The position numbers and the translations under genes were made by a program. Source: Candidatus Prevotella equi (GTDB lineage: Bacteria > Bacteroidota > Bacteroidia > Bacteroidales > Bacteroidaceae). From it: a DNA stretch of 64,000 bases. The notes beneath the pieces are model-generated. The model saw nothing but the letters and a program-made list of their open reading frames with translations. It searched no databases and was not told the DNA's origin. Positions within the stretch are counted from its first letter, which is position 1, and each line of letters opens with the position of its first letter. The DNA lies in NCBI GenBank assembly GCA_018065145.1, contig JAGHTW010000106.1:1-64000 (forward strand), in the 5' to 3' direction. Below, piece by piece: positions 53,455-62,597 of this stretch.

Positions 53455-54003
53455 ATGTTAATAGCCCAAAAACTACGTAAAGAAAATATTGCAGAGTACT
53501 TGCTTTATATGTGGCAGGTAGAAGATATCATACGCGCTTTTCAGTGTGATTTGTCAGTAATTCGACGTGAATATATATCACGATTTGATATTAATGAAGA
53601 GCAACGCGATGAAATGGTTGATTGGTATGGTAACCTAATACGTATGATTCGTGAGGAAGGATTAACATCAGGTGGACACATACAGATAAACAAGCTTGTT
53701 GTCCAACAGATGACAGAACTTCACAACATGCTTATGCAGTCACCAAAATTTCCTTTCTACAATGCTGAATACTATAAGGTATTACCATTCATTGTAGAAT
53801 TGCGAGGAAAGGGAGAAAAAGATGTTAGCGAGATAGAAACATGTCTTAACGCTCTCTACGGAGTAATGTTGTTACGCTTACAACAAAAGGAGATAAGCAC
53901 AAGTACAGAGAATGCTGTCAAGGAGATTACAACATTTCTTGGCATGCTATCAGACTATTACAAAAAAGATAAAGAAGAAGGCCTCAAGTTTGAGGATGAT
54001 TAA
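53455..54003 (+). CDS. DUF4924-family protein
   Basis: 182 aa, LRKENIAEYLLYMWQVEDIIRAF; family recalled. Confidence 0.7.
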   Translation: MLIAQKLRKENIAEYLLYMWQVEDIIRAFQCDLSVIRREYISRFDINEEQRDEMVDWYGNLIRMIREEGLTSGGHIQINKLVVQQMTELHNMLMQSPKFPFYNAEYYKVLPFIVELRGKGEKDVSEIETCLNALYGVMLLRLQQKEISTSTENAVKEITTFLGMLSDYYKKDKEEGLKFEDD

Positions 54004-54051
54004 TCAAGTAAATATGTTCATTTATAGGAAGTAAATAGGAACACTCACAAT

Positions 54052-55647
54052 ATGAATCCAGAAATAGAACGCAGGCGTACATTCGCCATCATATCACACC
54101 CTGATGCTGGTAAGACAACACTGACGGAGAAATTCCTTCTCTTTGGTGGTCAGATACAAGTAGCAGGTGCAGTAAAAAGTAATAAAATTCGGAAGACAGC
54201 CACATCTGACTGGATGGACATAGAGAAACAGCGCGGTATCTCTGTAAGCACTTCTGTCATGGAGTTTGATTACTTGCCACCTGCAATGGATCCCTCAACA
54301 CCTGCATATAAGGTCAACATTCTCGACACTCCTGGTCACCAAGATTTCTGCGAGGATACCTATCGCACACTCACAGCCGTTGATTCAGCTATCATTGTTG
54401 TGGATGGAGCGAAAGGTGTAGAGGCTCAAACACGAAAACTCATGGAGGTCTGTCGTATGAGGAACACTCCAGTTATAATCTTCATCAATAAGATGGACCG
54501 TGAGGGACGTGATCCGTTTGAACTTCTTGATGAACTTGAGGAAGAGCTTCAGATAAAAGTACGCCCACTCTCATGGCCTATTAATCAGGGAGTAAAGTTC
54601 AAAGGTGTGTATAACATTTACGAAAATCAGCTTAATCTCTTTACTCCAGACAAACAGCGTGTAACAGAAAAGATAAGTGTTGATATTGCATCAGCAGAAC
54701 TAGATGCACAGGTAGGTGAAGATGATGCTCAACAGTTACGTGACGATCTGGAACTCATTGATGGTGTTTATCCTGAATTTGATGTAGAGACATATCGTAC
54801 AGCTGAGGTAGCACCAGTATTCTTCGGCTCTGCCCTCAATAATTTTGGAGTACAGGAACTACTCGACTGCTTTGTTGAGATAGCGCCATCTCCACGTGCA
54901 ACAAAGGCAGAGGAACGTATGGTAAATCCTGACGAACAAAAGTTTACTGGATTCATTTTCAAAATTACTGCAAATATTGATCCAAATCACCGTTCTTGTA
55001 TTGCATTCTGTAAGGTCTGCTCTGGTAAGTTTCAGCGCAATCAGCCATATCTTCATGTAGGTATGAACAAAACACTTCGTTTCTCTTCGCCTACACAGTT
55101 TATGGCACAGCGTAAGAGCACCATCGATGAAGCTTGGGCCGGTGACATCGTAGGACTTCCTGATAATGGAATATTCAAGATTGGAGATACACTGACAGAA
55201 GGTGAACAGCTGCATTTTCGTGGTTTGCCTTCATTCTCACCAGAGCTTTTCAAGTACATAGAGAATGATGATCCAATGAAAGCGAAGCAGTTCCAGAAAG
55301 GTCTGGAACAGTTGATGAACGAAGGTGTAGCACAGCTTTTCGTAAATCAGTTCAATGGAAGAAGAATTGTAGGAACTGTAGGTCAACTTCAGTTTGAGGT
55401 CATACAATATCGATTGGAGAACGAATATAATGCAAAATGTCGTTGGGAACCAGTTCATCTACATAAGGCTTGCTGGATAGAAAGCGATGATGCTGCAGAA
55501 CTGGATAACTTCAAGAAACGTAAATATCAATATATGGCGAAAGACAAAGACGGCCGTGATGTTTTCCTTGCAGATTCAGGTTACGTTCTCTCTATGGCGC
55601 AGCAAGACTTCGAAAATATCAAATTCCATTTCACAAGCGAATTCTAA
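54052..55647 (+). CDS. prfC: peptide chain release factor 3
   Basis: [46 protein letters not shown]. Confidence 0.97.
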   Translation: MNPEIERRRTFAIISHPDAGKTTLTEKFLLFGGQIQVAGAVKSNKIRKTATSDWMDIEKQRGISVSTSVMEFDYLPPAMDPSTPAYKVNILDTPGHQDFCEDTYRTLTAVDSAIIVVDGAKGVEAQTRKLMEVCRMRNTPVIIFINKMDREGRDPFELLDELEEELQIKVRPLSWPINQGVKFKGVYNIYENQLNLFTPDKQRVTEKISVDIASAELDAQVGEDDAQQLRDDLELIDGVYPEFDVETYRTAEVAPVFFGSALNNFGVQELLDCFVEIAPSPRATKAEERMVNPDEQKFTGFIFKITANIDPNHRSCIAFCKVCSGKFQRNQPYLHVGMNKTLRFSSPTQFMAQRKSTIDEAWAGDIVGLPDNGIFKIGDTLTEGEQLHFRGLPSFSPELFKYIENDDPMKAKQFQKGLEQLMNEGVAQLFVNQFNGRRIVGTVGQLQFEVIQYRLENEYNAKCRWEPVHLHKACWIESDDAAELDNFKKRKYQYMAKDKDGRDVFLADSGYVLSMAQQDFENIKFHFTSEF

Positions 55648-55678
55648 ACAAGGAAAGCTGTTTAGTGAATATTTATTA

Positions 55679-56707
55679 ATGACTAACGGTAACAATATAA
55701 TATTGTCTGTTGGATGCAACACAGATTGCAAACACCAGATGAAGCGTGTCAGAGAAAGTCTTTCAAAGATTTTCCCTGACATTATCTTTACCGTTGCTAT
55801 CACAACACCTGCATACGATATGCCTGAAGGAGTCCCTCCCTACTCTAATCTCCTTGCTAAGGCAACAACATCATTGTCAGAAGAAGAATTAAAGTCAACA
55901 TTCAAAAAGATTGAACAGCAACTTGGAGACACTCAACAATTACGACATAACAATATCGTTATGATGGACATAGACTTGCTACAGTATAACAATGATTTAC
56001 ACCATCACAACGACTGGCAACGAACTTATGTAAAAGACCTAATGAAACTTCTGCCATCATTGCTTGTTGTAGTAATCTGCGCGCTGATGAGTCTTATCCC
56101 AAACCATGCACCTGCACAGAACGATACTAAACAATATGACGCAGAACTTCTTGGCAAAGCGGTGGAATATTATCAAAGTGAGAAATATCACGAATGCATC
56201 CTAACATTTGAGAGGTTAGAAAAACGATACAAGCTAAACCCTCGCTTTAAGGCTTATCTGGGCATGAGTTATTTCAAAGAATCAAAATATGAAGAAGCTG
56301 CACAATGCCTAAAAGAGGGAATACCGGAGTTGACAGTGTATTCACCAAAGGAACAAGCTGTATATATTTACTCTTGTGCGGAAAGTCTATTCCGACTAGA
56401 GAATTATCAAGATGCGATAAAATATTACGCAATGGCATTGCCACTGACAGAATACAACAACAAGGGCGACGTACTGTTCCATACAGCTTTTGCTCATCAT
56501 TTCATGAATAATGACAGTACGGCTATTCCACTTTTTCAGCAAGCATTGGAGATTTACCGACAGAACTACGATCCCAATGACAATCTACACACCGCACGTC
56601 AAAGACAGACAGAAATCATGCTGAAAGGAATGATAAAACCCCGAGAGGCTGCTAGCGATGAAACGATAGCAGAGCTATTTAGCAATGAAACAACAATAAA
56701 AGAATAA
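55679..56707 (+). CDS. FolK (HPPK)-like domain fused to a secreted-type TPR protein
   Basis: MTNGNNIILSVGCNTD..., VMMDIDLLQYN (HPPK DxD-like), then MKLLPSLLVVVICALMSLIPNHAPAQ at 56042 and TPRs. ORF track start 55487 overlaps prfC and is unlikely. Confidence 0.75.
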   Translation: MTNGNNIILSVGCNTDCKHQMKRVRESLSKIFPDIIFTVAITTPAYDMPEGVPPYSNLLAKATTSLSEEELKSTFKKIEQQLGDTQQLRHNNIVMMDIDLLQYNNDLHHHNDWQRTYVKDLMKLLPSLLVVVICALMSLIPNHAPAQNDTKQYDAELLGKAVEYYQSEKYHECILTFERLEKRYKLNPRFKAYLGMSYFKESKYEEAAQCLKEGIPELTVYSPKEQAVYIYSCAESLFRLENYQDAIKYYAMALPLTEYNNKGDVLFHTAFAHHFMNNDSTAIPLFQQALEIYRQNYDPNDNLHTARQRQTEIMLKGMIKPREAASDETIAELFSNETTIKE

Positions 56708-56720
56708 TCCAGACAAAATA

Positions 56721-58061
56721 ATGATAATGAATACTCCAGAAATTCCTGTCCTGCTGCTTACAGGTTATTTAGGCAGCGGTAAAACAACACTCCTAAATCG
56801 TATTCTTTCCAACGAAAAGGGAATAAAGTTTGCAGTTATCGTCAACGATATTGGCGAGGTAAACATTGATGCAGAATTAATACAAAAAGGCGGAATTGTA
56901 GGACAAAGCGATGACTCACTCGTTGCATTACAGAATGGCTGTATCTGCTGTACTTTGAAGATGGATCTTGTGCAGCAACTAAATGATATAACCAAGATGC
57001 AGAAGTTTGATTATATTGTTATTGAGGCAAGCGGTATTTGCGAACCAGGTCCTATAGCACAAACCATCTGTTCTATACCATCAATGGGACCACAGTACAA
57101 TGAAGGTGGCACACCTAAACTTGATTGTATCGTAACCGTTGTTGATGCACTACGCATGAAGGATGAATTTGCATGTGGCAAACAGTTGATTGGAAAGAAA
57201 CTCGGCGAAGAGGATATTGAGAACCTTGTGATACAGCAGATTGAATTCTGTAACATCATACTTCTCAATAAGGCTTCAGAGGTTACACCTAATGAGTTAG
57301 CACGAGTTAAGGAGATTGTCCGTGCATTACAACCAAAGGCTCAGATTATAGAATGCGATTATGGCAACGTGGATTTCGACAAGATACTCGGTACAGGTAT
57401 GTTCGACTTTGATGATGTTGCAACATCAGCTCGCTGGATAAGTGAAATAGAGAATCACCAAGGAGAGGATGAACAAAAGGAAGATGAGCATGAACATCAT
57501 CACCACGACCATGAACATCATCACCACGACCATGAGCACGACCATGAGCATGAACATGACCATGAGCATAATCATCATGAAGATGATTGTGACAGTCATC
57601 ATGGAGGTGAATGCACCTGTGGATGTCATCATCACCACCATCATCACGATGGAGAAGGCGAAGCAGAGGAATATGGTATCGGCTCATTTGTTTACTACGC
57701 CCGCAAACCTTTCGATATAAAACTCTTCGATGACTTCGTTGCGCGCAAATGGCCTAAGAGCATTATTCGTGCAAAAGGAATATGTTGGTTTGAAGATCAG
57801 CCACACCTGTGCTACATTTTTGAACAAGCAGGCAGTCAAGTACAGTTACAGAATGCGGGACAGTGGTATGCCACCATGCCAGCAAATGAGCTGGAACAGT
57901 TCCGTGAAGAGAATCCAGGCGTAAATCGTGACTGGGACGATATTTACGGTGACCGTATGCAGAAGATTGTTTTCATCGGCCAGCATCTGGATAAGAAAGC
58001 AATAACAGAAGAACTTGACCTGTGCCTAATTTCGGTAACTCCTGAAGGCGAAGCTCTTTAA
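56721..58061 (+). CDS. COG0523/CobW-family GTPase (metal chaperone-like) with a long His-rich insertion
   Basis: LLTGYLGSGKTTLLNRIL; CICCTL (CxCC); SGICEPGPI; HEHHHHDHEHHHHDHEHDHEHEHDHEH...HHHHHHH. Confidence 0.93.
   Translation: MIMNTPEIPVLLLTGYLGSGKTTLLNRILSNEKGIKFAVIVNDIGEVNIDAELIQKGGIVGQSDDSLVALQNGCICCTLKMDLVQQLNDITKMQKFDYIVIEASGICEPGPIAQTICSIPSMGPQYNEGGTPKLDCIVTVVDALRMKDEFACGKQLIGKKLGEEDIENLVIQQIEFCNIILLNKASEVTPNELARVKEIVRALQPKAQIIECDYGNVDFDKILGTGMFDFDDVATSARWISEIENHQGEDEQKEDEHEHHHHDHEHHHHDHEHDHEHEHDHEHNHHEDDCDSHHGGECTCGCHHHHHHHDGEGEAEEYGIGSFVYYARKPFDIKLFDDFVARKWPKSIIRAKGICWFEDQPHLCYIFEQAGSQVQLQNAGQWYATMPANELEQFREENPGVNRDWDDIYGDRMQKIVFIGQHLDKKAITEELDLCLISVTPEGEAL
57486..57655 (+). repeat. 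His/Asp/Glu-codon repeat tract inside the COG0523 gene
   Basis: Tandem CATGAACATCATCACCACGAC copies and further CAT/CAC runs. Confidence 0.85.
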
Positions 58062-58080
58062 GTATTTTTTTCGTATGATA

Positions 58081-58168
58081 GCACTCACACGATTGTTCGG
58101 CAGCACTCACATATTCGTTTGCTTGCACTCAAACAAACATTTGTTAGCAATCAAACAACGCTAATCAT
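58081..58168 (+). repeat. 22-bp-period tandem array (4 units) 3' of the COG0523 gene
   Basis: GCACTCACACGATTGTTCGGCA / GCACTCACATATTCGTTTGCTT / GCACTCAAACAAACATTTGTTA / GCAATCAAACAACGCTAATCAT starting at 58081, 58103, 58125, 58147. Confidence 0.8.
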
Positions 58169-58276
58169 ATAGATTTTAATCGCAATACACACAAATATTA
58201 CTCAATGAGAACATAACTTTTTATCAATAAAAGTAATGAATACTCACAGTCAATCACACATTATAAGCGTTACAGC

Positions 58277-59530
58277 ATGACTAACGAAGAATACATAACG
58301 CTTAACAAAGATAAAGATCCACGTTCACTGGCGCTAAAGAAGGCGCCGGAGAACGTGGATATTTTATGGTGCCTACGTCAGATTGAGGGTTATCAGTTAG
58401 CCAAAAAGAAACTTCCACGATGGGCATTAACAGAAGGTCTATGGTATCCTCCTCGTTTATCCATGGAACAATGCTCCAGTGAATCGACTGCCCAATACAA
58501 ACGTGACCTTATACAACGATTGTACAAAGACACTTTCATAGCACCATTTGAGAGATATGACATAACGGATATCACAGGAGGCTTTGGTGTTGACTTCAGC
58601 TACATGGCACAGGGTGCAGACATTGCAACTTACATAGAACGACAAGAAGTTTTGTGCGAGGCTGCCAGGCACAACATGCCATTGCTCGGAATTCCACACG
58701 CTACAATCATCAAGGAAGAATTTTCTAGCAATTCTTCCTTGTCTTACTTTCAGTCCAATGCGATAAGACATAGCGGAAAAGCACACTTTGTCTTCGCAGA
58801 CCCTGCTAGACGTGATGATAAAGGAAATAAGATTGTTGCAATAGAAGACTGTACGCCAAATATTGCACAACTGCAAGAATCAATACTACAACACGCAGAC
58901 CTTCTTATAGTAAAACTTTCTCCTATGCTTGACATCACGCAAGCGCTTCGATCTCTTAAAAATGTCATAGAAGTACATGTCATCAGCGTAAAAGGAGAAT
59001 GCAAGGAATTATTATTCGTTCTTGCTGCACCTTATATATATAATAAGGTGGAAGAAATAACATACCATTGCGCCAACCTTCAAACTTCTGAAGAGTCTTT
59101 TTCTTGTACTTTATCATACAACGATAAAGCTAAGGATAGTATTTTGTTTGCTAATCCTCACAAAGGCATGATATTGTTTGAACCTAACGCAAGTATTCTA
59201 AAGACGGGAGTGCAAGAAGCCTTTGCAACACGGTATAACCTACAAAAGCTTCACCCTATGAGCAACCTTTATATTGGCAAAGAGCAAATAACGAAAATAC
59301 CTGCTCGTCAGTTTGTCATTACCGACGTATGCGATTTCTCAAAGACATCACTCAGACAATTGCATAAGGATACAAAACAAGCCAATCTGACCATACGCAA
59401 TTTCCCATCCACAGTGGCAGAATTACGCAAACGTCTGAAGATAAAAGAAGGCGGTAGCATTTATCTCTTTGCTACCACCTTGTACGACGGTTCCCATGCA
59501 CTTATAAAGTGTCAAAAGGACTTACCTTAA
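58277..59530 (+). CDS. class I SAM-dependent methyltransferase-like protein with THUMP-like C-terminal domain
   Basis: DITGGFGVDFSYMAQGADIATYIERQEVLCEAARHN; FVFADPARRDDKGNKI; LRKRLKIKEGG. Confidence 0.78.
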   Translation: MTNEEYITLNKDKDPRSLALKKAPENVDILWCLRQIEGYQLAKKKLPRWALTEGLWYPPRLSMEQCSSESTAQYKRDLIQRLYKDTFIAPFERYDITDITGGFGVDFSYMAQGADIATYIERQEVLCEAARHNMPLLGIPHATIIKEEFSSNSSLSYFQSNAIRHSGKAHFVFADPARRDDKGNKIVAIEDCTPNIAQLQESILQHADLLIVKLSPMLDITQALRSLKNVIEVHVISVKGECKELLFVLAAPYIYNKVEEITYHCANLQTSEESFSCTLSYNDKAKDSILFANPHKGMILFEPNASILKTGVQEAFATRYNLQKLHPMSNLYIGKEQITKIPARQFVITDVCDFSKTSLRQLHKDTKQANLTIRNFPSTVAELRKRLKIKEGGSIYLFATTLYDGSHALIKCQKDLP

Positions 59531-62436
59531 TACCACTTTATGTTACTGCTGGCACTGGACTTCTTTTCATATTTGAGAGCATCAGCAAGTGTAGCAGCAT
59601 TACAACGGAACATAAAGTTATATGATGTATAAGGAGCAATAACGACAGAGCACGACATGCTGAAACAATGAAGGTCACGCGCCAACGAAGCCGTTGTCAT
59701 GGACAATCTCTTGTAGTTAAAGTCATAGCCCGAAGAGAATGAGATATTCCATCCGTCAGCTATTCTAACATTACCAGAAAAATTCAGATTCTGTGTAAAC
59801 TTGTAAGGATAGCGCATGGTCTTCGTATTAAACTTGCCACCAGTATCTTCACGCATTGTTACACCATAACTGACAGTAAAGCTCCATGGCATGGAAAATT
59901 TCAGATAACCATCCTCATCAGTATCTCCTATAGATGAATTATCTCTTGCACTATTCTTAGCTTTTTCCATTACAGGATCGACATTACTCTCCACGCCAGT
60001 ATCATCGTCATTTTCATCCTCCTTGTCCTCCTTCTTCTTCCATCTATCCTTGCTGAACAGTTTACGTATCTTCTCAGGGTTCAGAGTATATGAGATATTC
60101 TGCGACATACCCTGAAAACGTCCGAAACGTCCATAACTATACTCCGTACGATTACCAATATAAGGTCTTCCATTCTTGTCAAGCTCGTATGCATAGGTGG
60201 CAAACACCGCATTCAACGAGAACGTATAGTTCTTCCACCATTTCAGTCTTAAGTTTGTAGTAAGATCACTCCATGGCCTTACCTTAGCGGCTAGGTTATA
60301 CGACATGGACAGTCCAAACTGATCTATGATACTTATCTTCTTGACACCAGTGCTATCCTTGTCTGAGCGTATCTTCATCTCTATGTTATTATCAATAGAG
60401 AAACTCACGCTTCCTGTCTTTCCTTTTCCTGGCACACCAAACATACCATTGCTGTAAGGAGAATATTCCACGGTAGAAACATTTCCGTTAGCATCCGTCT
60501 TTACGTAAGAGTCATAATATCCATATGTTCTTCCACCAAAATCAGGTGCATAGGAGAATGACACCGAAGGAGAAATTGTATGTCGGATAGCCTGTATCTT
60601 ATCACCGAATATCTTTCTATTCGGAACGAACATACCATACAACTTAGTATTTGCCTGAACCGAAGCATTCCAGTTATATACATTATAAAAGCCAAATGTC
60701 GTATCACAAACCTCACGCTGTGTATCCTCATTCCATGAACGCTTTACCTTGTTGAAATACATGCGATCAGTAAAGTTCACAGAGGGCGTCACGTTGATAT
60801 ATTTCAAAACGGAGAAAGAAGCAGAAACTGGAATATTGTGCTGAATACCGTTGCGCCAATCCTTTATGATATTTGACTTAAAAAGTTTAGACTCCTTAGT
60901 ATTTATGGAGTTACTTATATGACCAGAATAACTCATTGCTATCTTCTCATACCATCGCTCCTTACCCACCATGTGCTTTCTCTTAAAAGGGTAGAAACGT
61001 GAAATGCTTACATTGAGGTCGGGCAGTGTCAGCGCTACGGTTGAGTCACGCATATTCTGCGAGATGTTTGTCGTAGCACTCAATGACATACCTATGCTTG
61101 AGAAATTGGTACTCCATGATATTGACGATGTTCTAGTAGATTGAGTCATCGTTGTAGGATTGTACATAGACGACAGGTTGCTTCGCTCATAGCTCGTACT
61201 TGCATAGTTTACACTAGCAGAGAACGTACTGTAGGGATTAGCTTTGCTGTCCTGACGATGCGACCACTGAATCTTAAAACTTGTCGTCTTATTGAAGTCC
61301 GGGAATCCTGGGTCACCCGTACGTGTGTCCTGATATGACAAATATAACTGTCCTGAGAACTTATATCTAAAATTATAAGTCGTAGCAGCAGATATAGCCC
61401 AAGAACCCTTGGTATAAATCTCACCCAAGAGTTTCAAGTCAAGATTATCGCTGATTGCGAAATAATAACCGCCATCTCGCAGATAAAATCCCCTTGTGAA
61501 TTCATCTCCGTATGTAGGCATAATAAATCCACTTGAATATGTCTTGGAGAACGGAAAGAATCCATAAGGAATGGCAAATGGCAGTGGTACATCCTGCACC
61601 ACGAGGTATGCAGGTCCAAAGACAACTTCTTTGCCAGGACGCACCCTTGCCCTTGTCAATGCTAAGTAAAAGTCTGGTTCTGGATCATCACAGGTAGTGT
61701 ATCTACCATGCAATAAGTTAAGATTGCCATCTTTATCACGCTTTGACTTTTCGGACACGAGAAATCCGTCTTCCTGTTCTGTATAAGCATTTTGTATCAG
61801 TCCACGCTTGCTCTTGAAGTTAAAGCGCATTGTGTCCGTTTCGTATTTATCTAGTCCCATAATGAACACGGGAAGTCCATAGCGTGATTTTTTCGCAGTA
61901 TCCAAAGCACCAGTAGCATGAACAAGACTGCTGTCCAACTGCACATCAATCTTTTCGGCAGTAAGATCCATATCTTGGTATTTCACATTTGAATTACCAA
62001 AAAGAAATGCTTTCTTTATGTCCGTGAAATAAACGAGCGAATCCTTGGAAGTATAGTTTACTGGTGCTTCAAGTCCGTTTTTCTTCTGGCGGTTCTCCTG
62101 ATCAGCCCTTATAGAATCATCAATAGCCTGATTTCTTAAGAAGATAGCCTTATGCAACGAGTCCATATTTTCAAACTCATCCACATTGACAATTATATCA
62201 GAAGCAATTGAATCAGTCCTGGTAGAATCCTTCATAACAGAGTCTGCTATGATACTGTCTGCTACTGAATCAAACGGAAAATCAAGTGAGTCTATATGCG
62301 AAATAATATTGTGATTAACACTGTCTTCAACACCTTCTTTCTCATTCTTTTGCGAAAAGGATGAGAGCATGACATTACTTGCCATGACAAACATCACAGC
62401 AGCAACAAGCAGTGTTATGATAAGACTTTTACGCAC
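59527..62436 (-). CDS. LptD/OstA-like outer membrane assembly protein
   Basis: 969 aa; signal/TM; OstA-like region (FGNSNVKYQDMDLTAEKIDVQ); LPFAIPYGFFPFSKTYSSGFIMPTYGDEFTRGFYLRDGGYYFAISDNLDLKL; beta-barrel pattern. Confidence 0.88.
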   Translation of the reverse strand: MRKSLIITLLVAAVMFVMASNVMLSSFSQKNEKEGVEDSVNHNIISHIDSLDFPFDSVADSIIADSVMKDSTRTDSIASDIIVNVDEFENMDSLHKAIFLRNQAIDDSIRADQENRQKKNGLEAPVNYTSKDSLVYFTDIKKAFLFGNSNVKYQDMDLTAEKIDVQLDSSLVHATGALDTAKKSRYGLPVFIMGLDKYETDTMRFNFKSKRGLIQNAYTEQEDGFLVSEKSKRDKDGNLNLLHGRYTTCDDPEPDFYLALTRARVRPGKEVVFGPAYLVVQDVPLPFAIPYGFFPFSKTYSSGFIMPTYGDEFTRGFYLRDGGYYFAISDNLDLKLLGEIYTKGSWAISAATTYNFRYKFSGQLYLSYQDTRTGDPGFPDFNKTTSFKIQWSHRQDSKANPYSTFSASVNYASTSYERSNLSSMYNPTTMTQSTRTSSISWSTNFSSIGMSLSATTNISQNMRDSTVALTLPDLNVSISRFYPFKRKHMVGKERWYEKIAMSYSGHISNSINTKESKLFKSNIIKDWRNGIQHNIPVSASFSVLKYINVTPSVNFTDRMYFNKVKRSWNEDTQREVCDTTFGFYNVYNWNASVQANTKLYGMFVPNRKIFGDKIQAIRHTISPSVSFSYAPDFGGRTYGYYDSYVKTDANGNVSTVEYSPYSNGMFGVPGKGKTGSVSFSIDNNIEMKIRSDKDSTGVKKISIIDQFGLSMSYNLAAKVRPWSDLTTNLRLKWWKNYTFSLNAVFATYAYELDKNGRPYIGNRTEYSYGRFGRFQGMSQNISYTLNPEKIRKLFSKDRWKKKEDKEDENDDDTGVESNVDPVMEKAKNSARDNSSIGDTDEDGYLKFSMPWSFTVSYGVTMREDTGGKFNTKTMRYPYKFTQNLNFSGNVRIADGWNISFSSGYDFNYKRLSMTTASLARDLHCFSMSCSVVIAPYTSYNFMFRCNAATLADALKYEKKSSASSNIKWY

Positions 62437-62473
62437 CTGTTTTAATTTCGCGAGTGCAAAATTACAAAAAAAT

Positions 62474-62559
62474 ACGCAAATTACCGCATATGAACTGTGA
62501 ATTTTCGAAAATAAAAAAGTATTTACGTTAATTCACTGTTAATTCGCGGTAATTCACGT
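62474..62559. repeat. long inverted repeat (30-bp arms, 26-bp loop) between uxaA 3' end and lptD 5' end
   Basis: Arms 62474-62503 and 62530-62559; 24 of 30 positions complementary by hand. Confidence 0.75.
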
Positions 62560-62597
62560 TATAAAAAATATTCTGTCTATTTAAAGATTCTATATCA

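Noticed and set aside
55487-55678. Upstream extension of the FolK-TPR ORF
   Set aside because: Overlaps prfC in another frame; ATG at 55679 gives the FolK-like N-terminus.
57426-57647. Met/Val-rich minus-strand ORF and the overlapping plus-frame ORF at 57469-57720
   Set aside because: Alternative frames of the His-codon repeat in the COG0523 gene; no independent coding signal.
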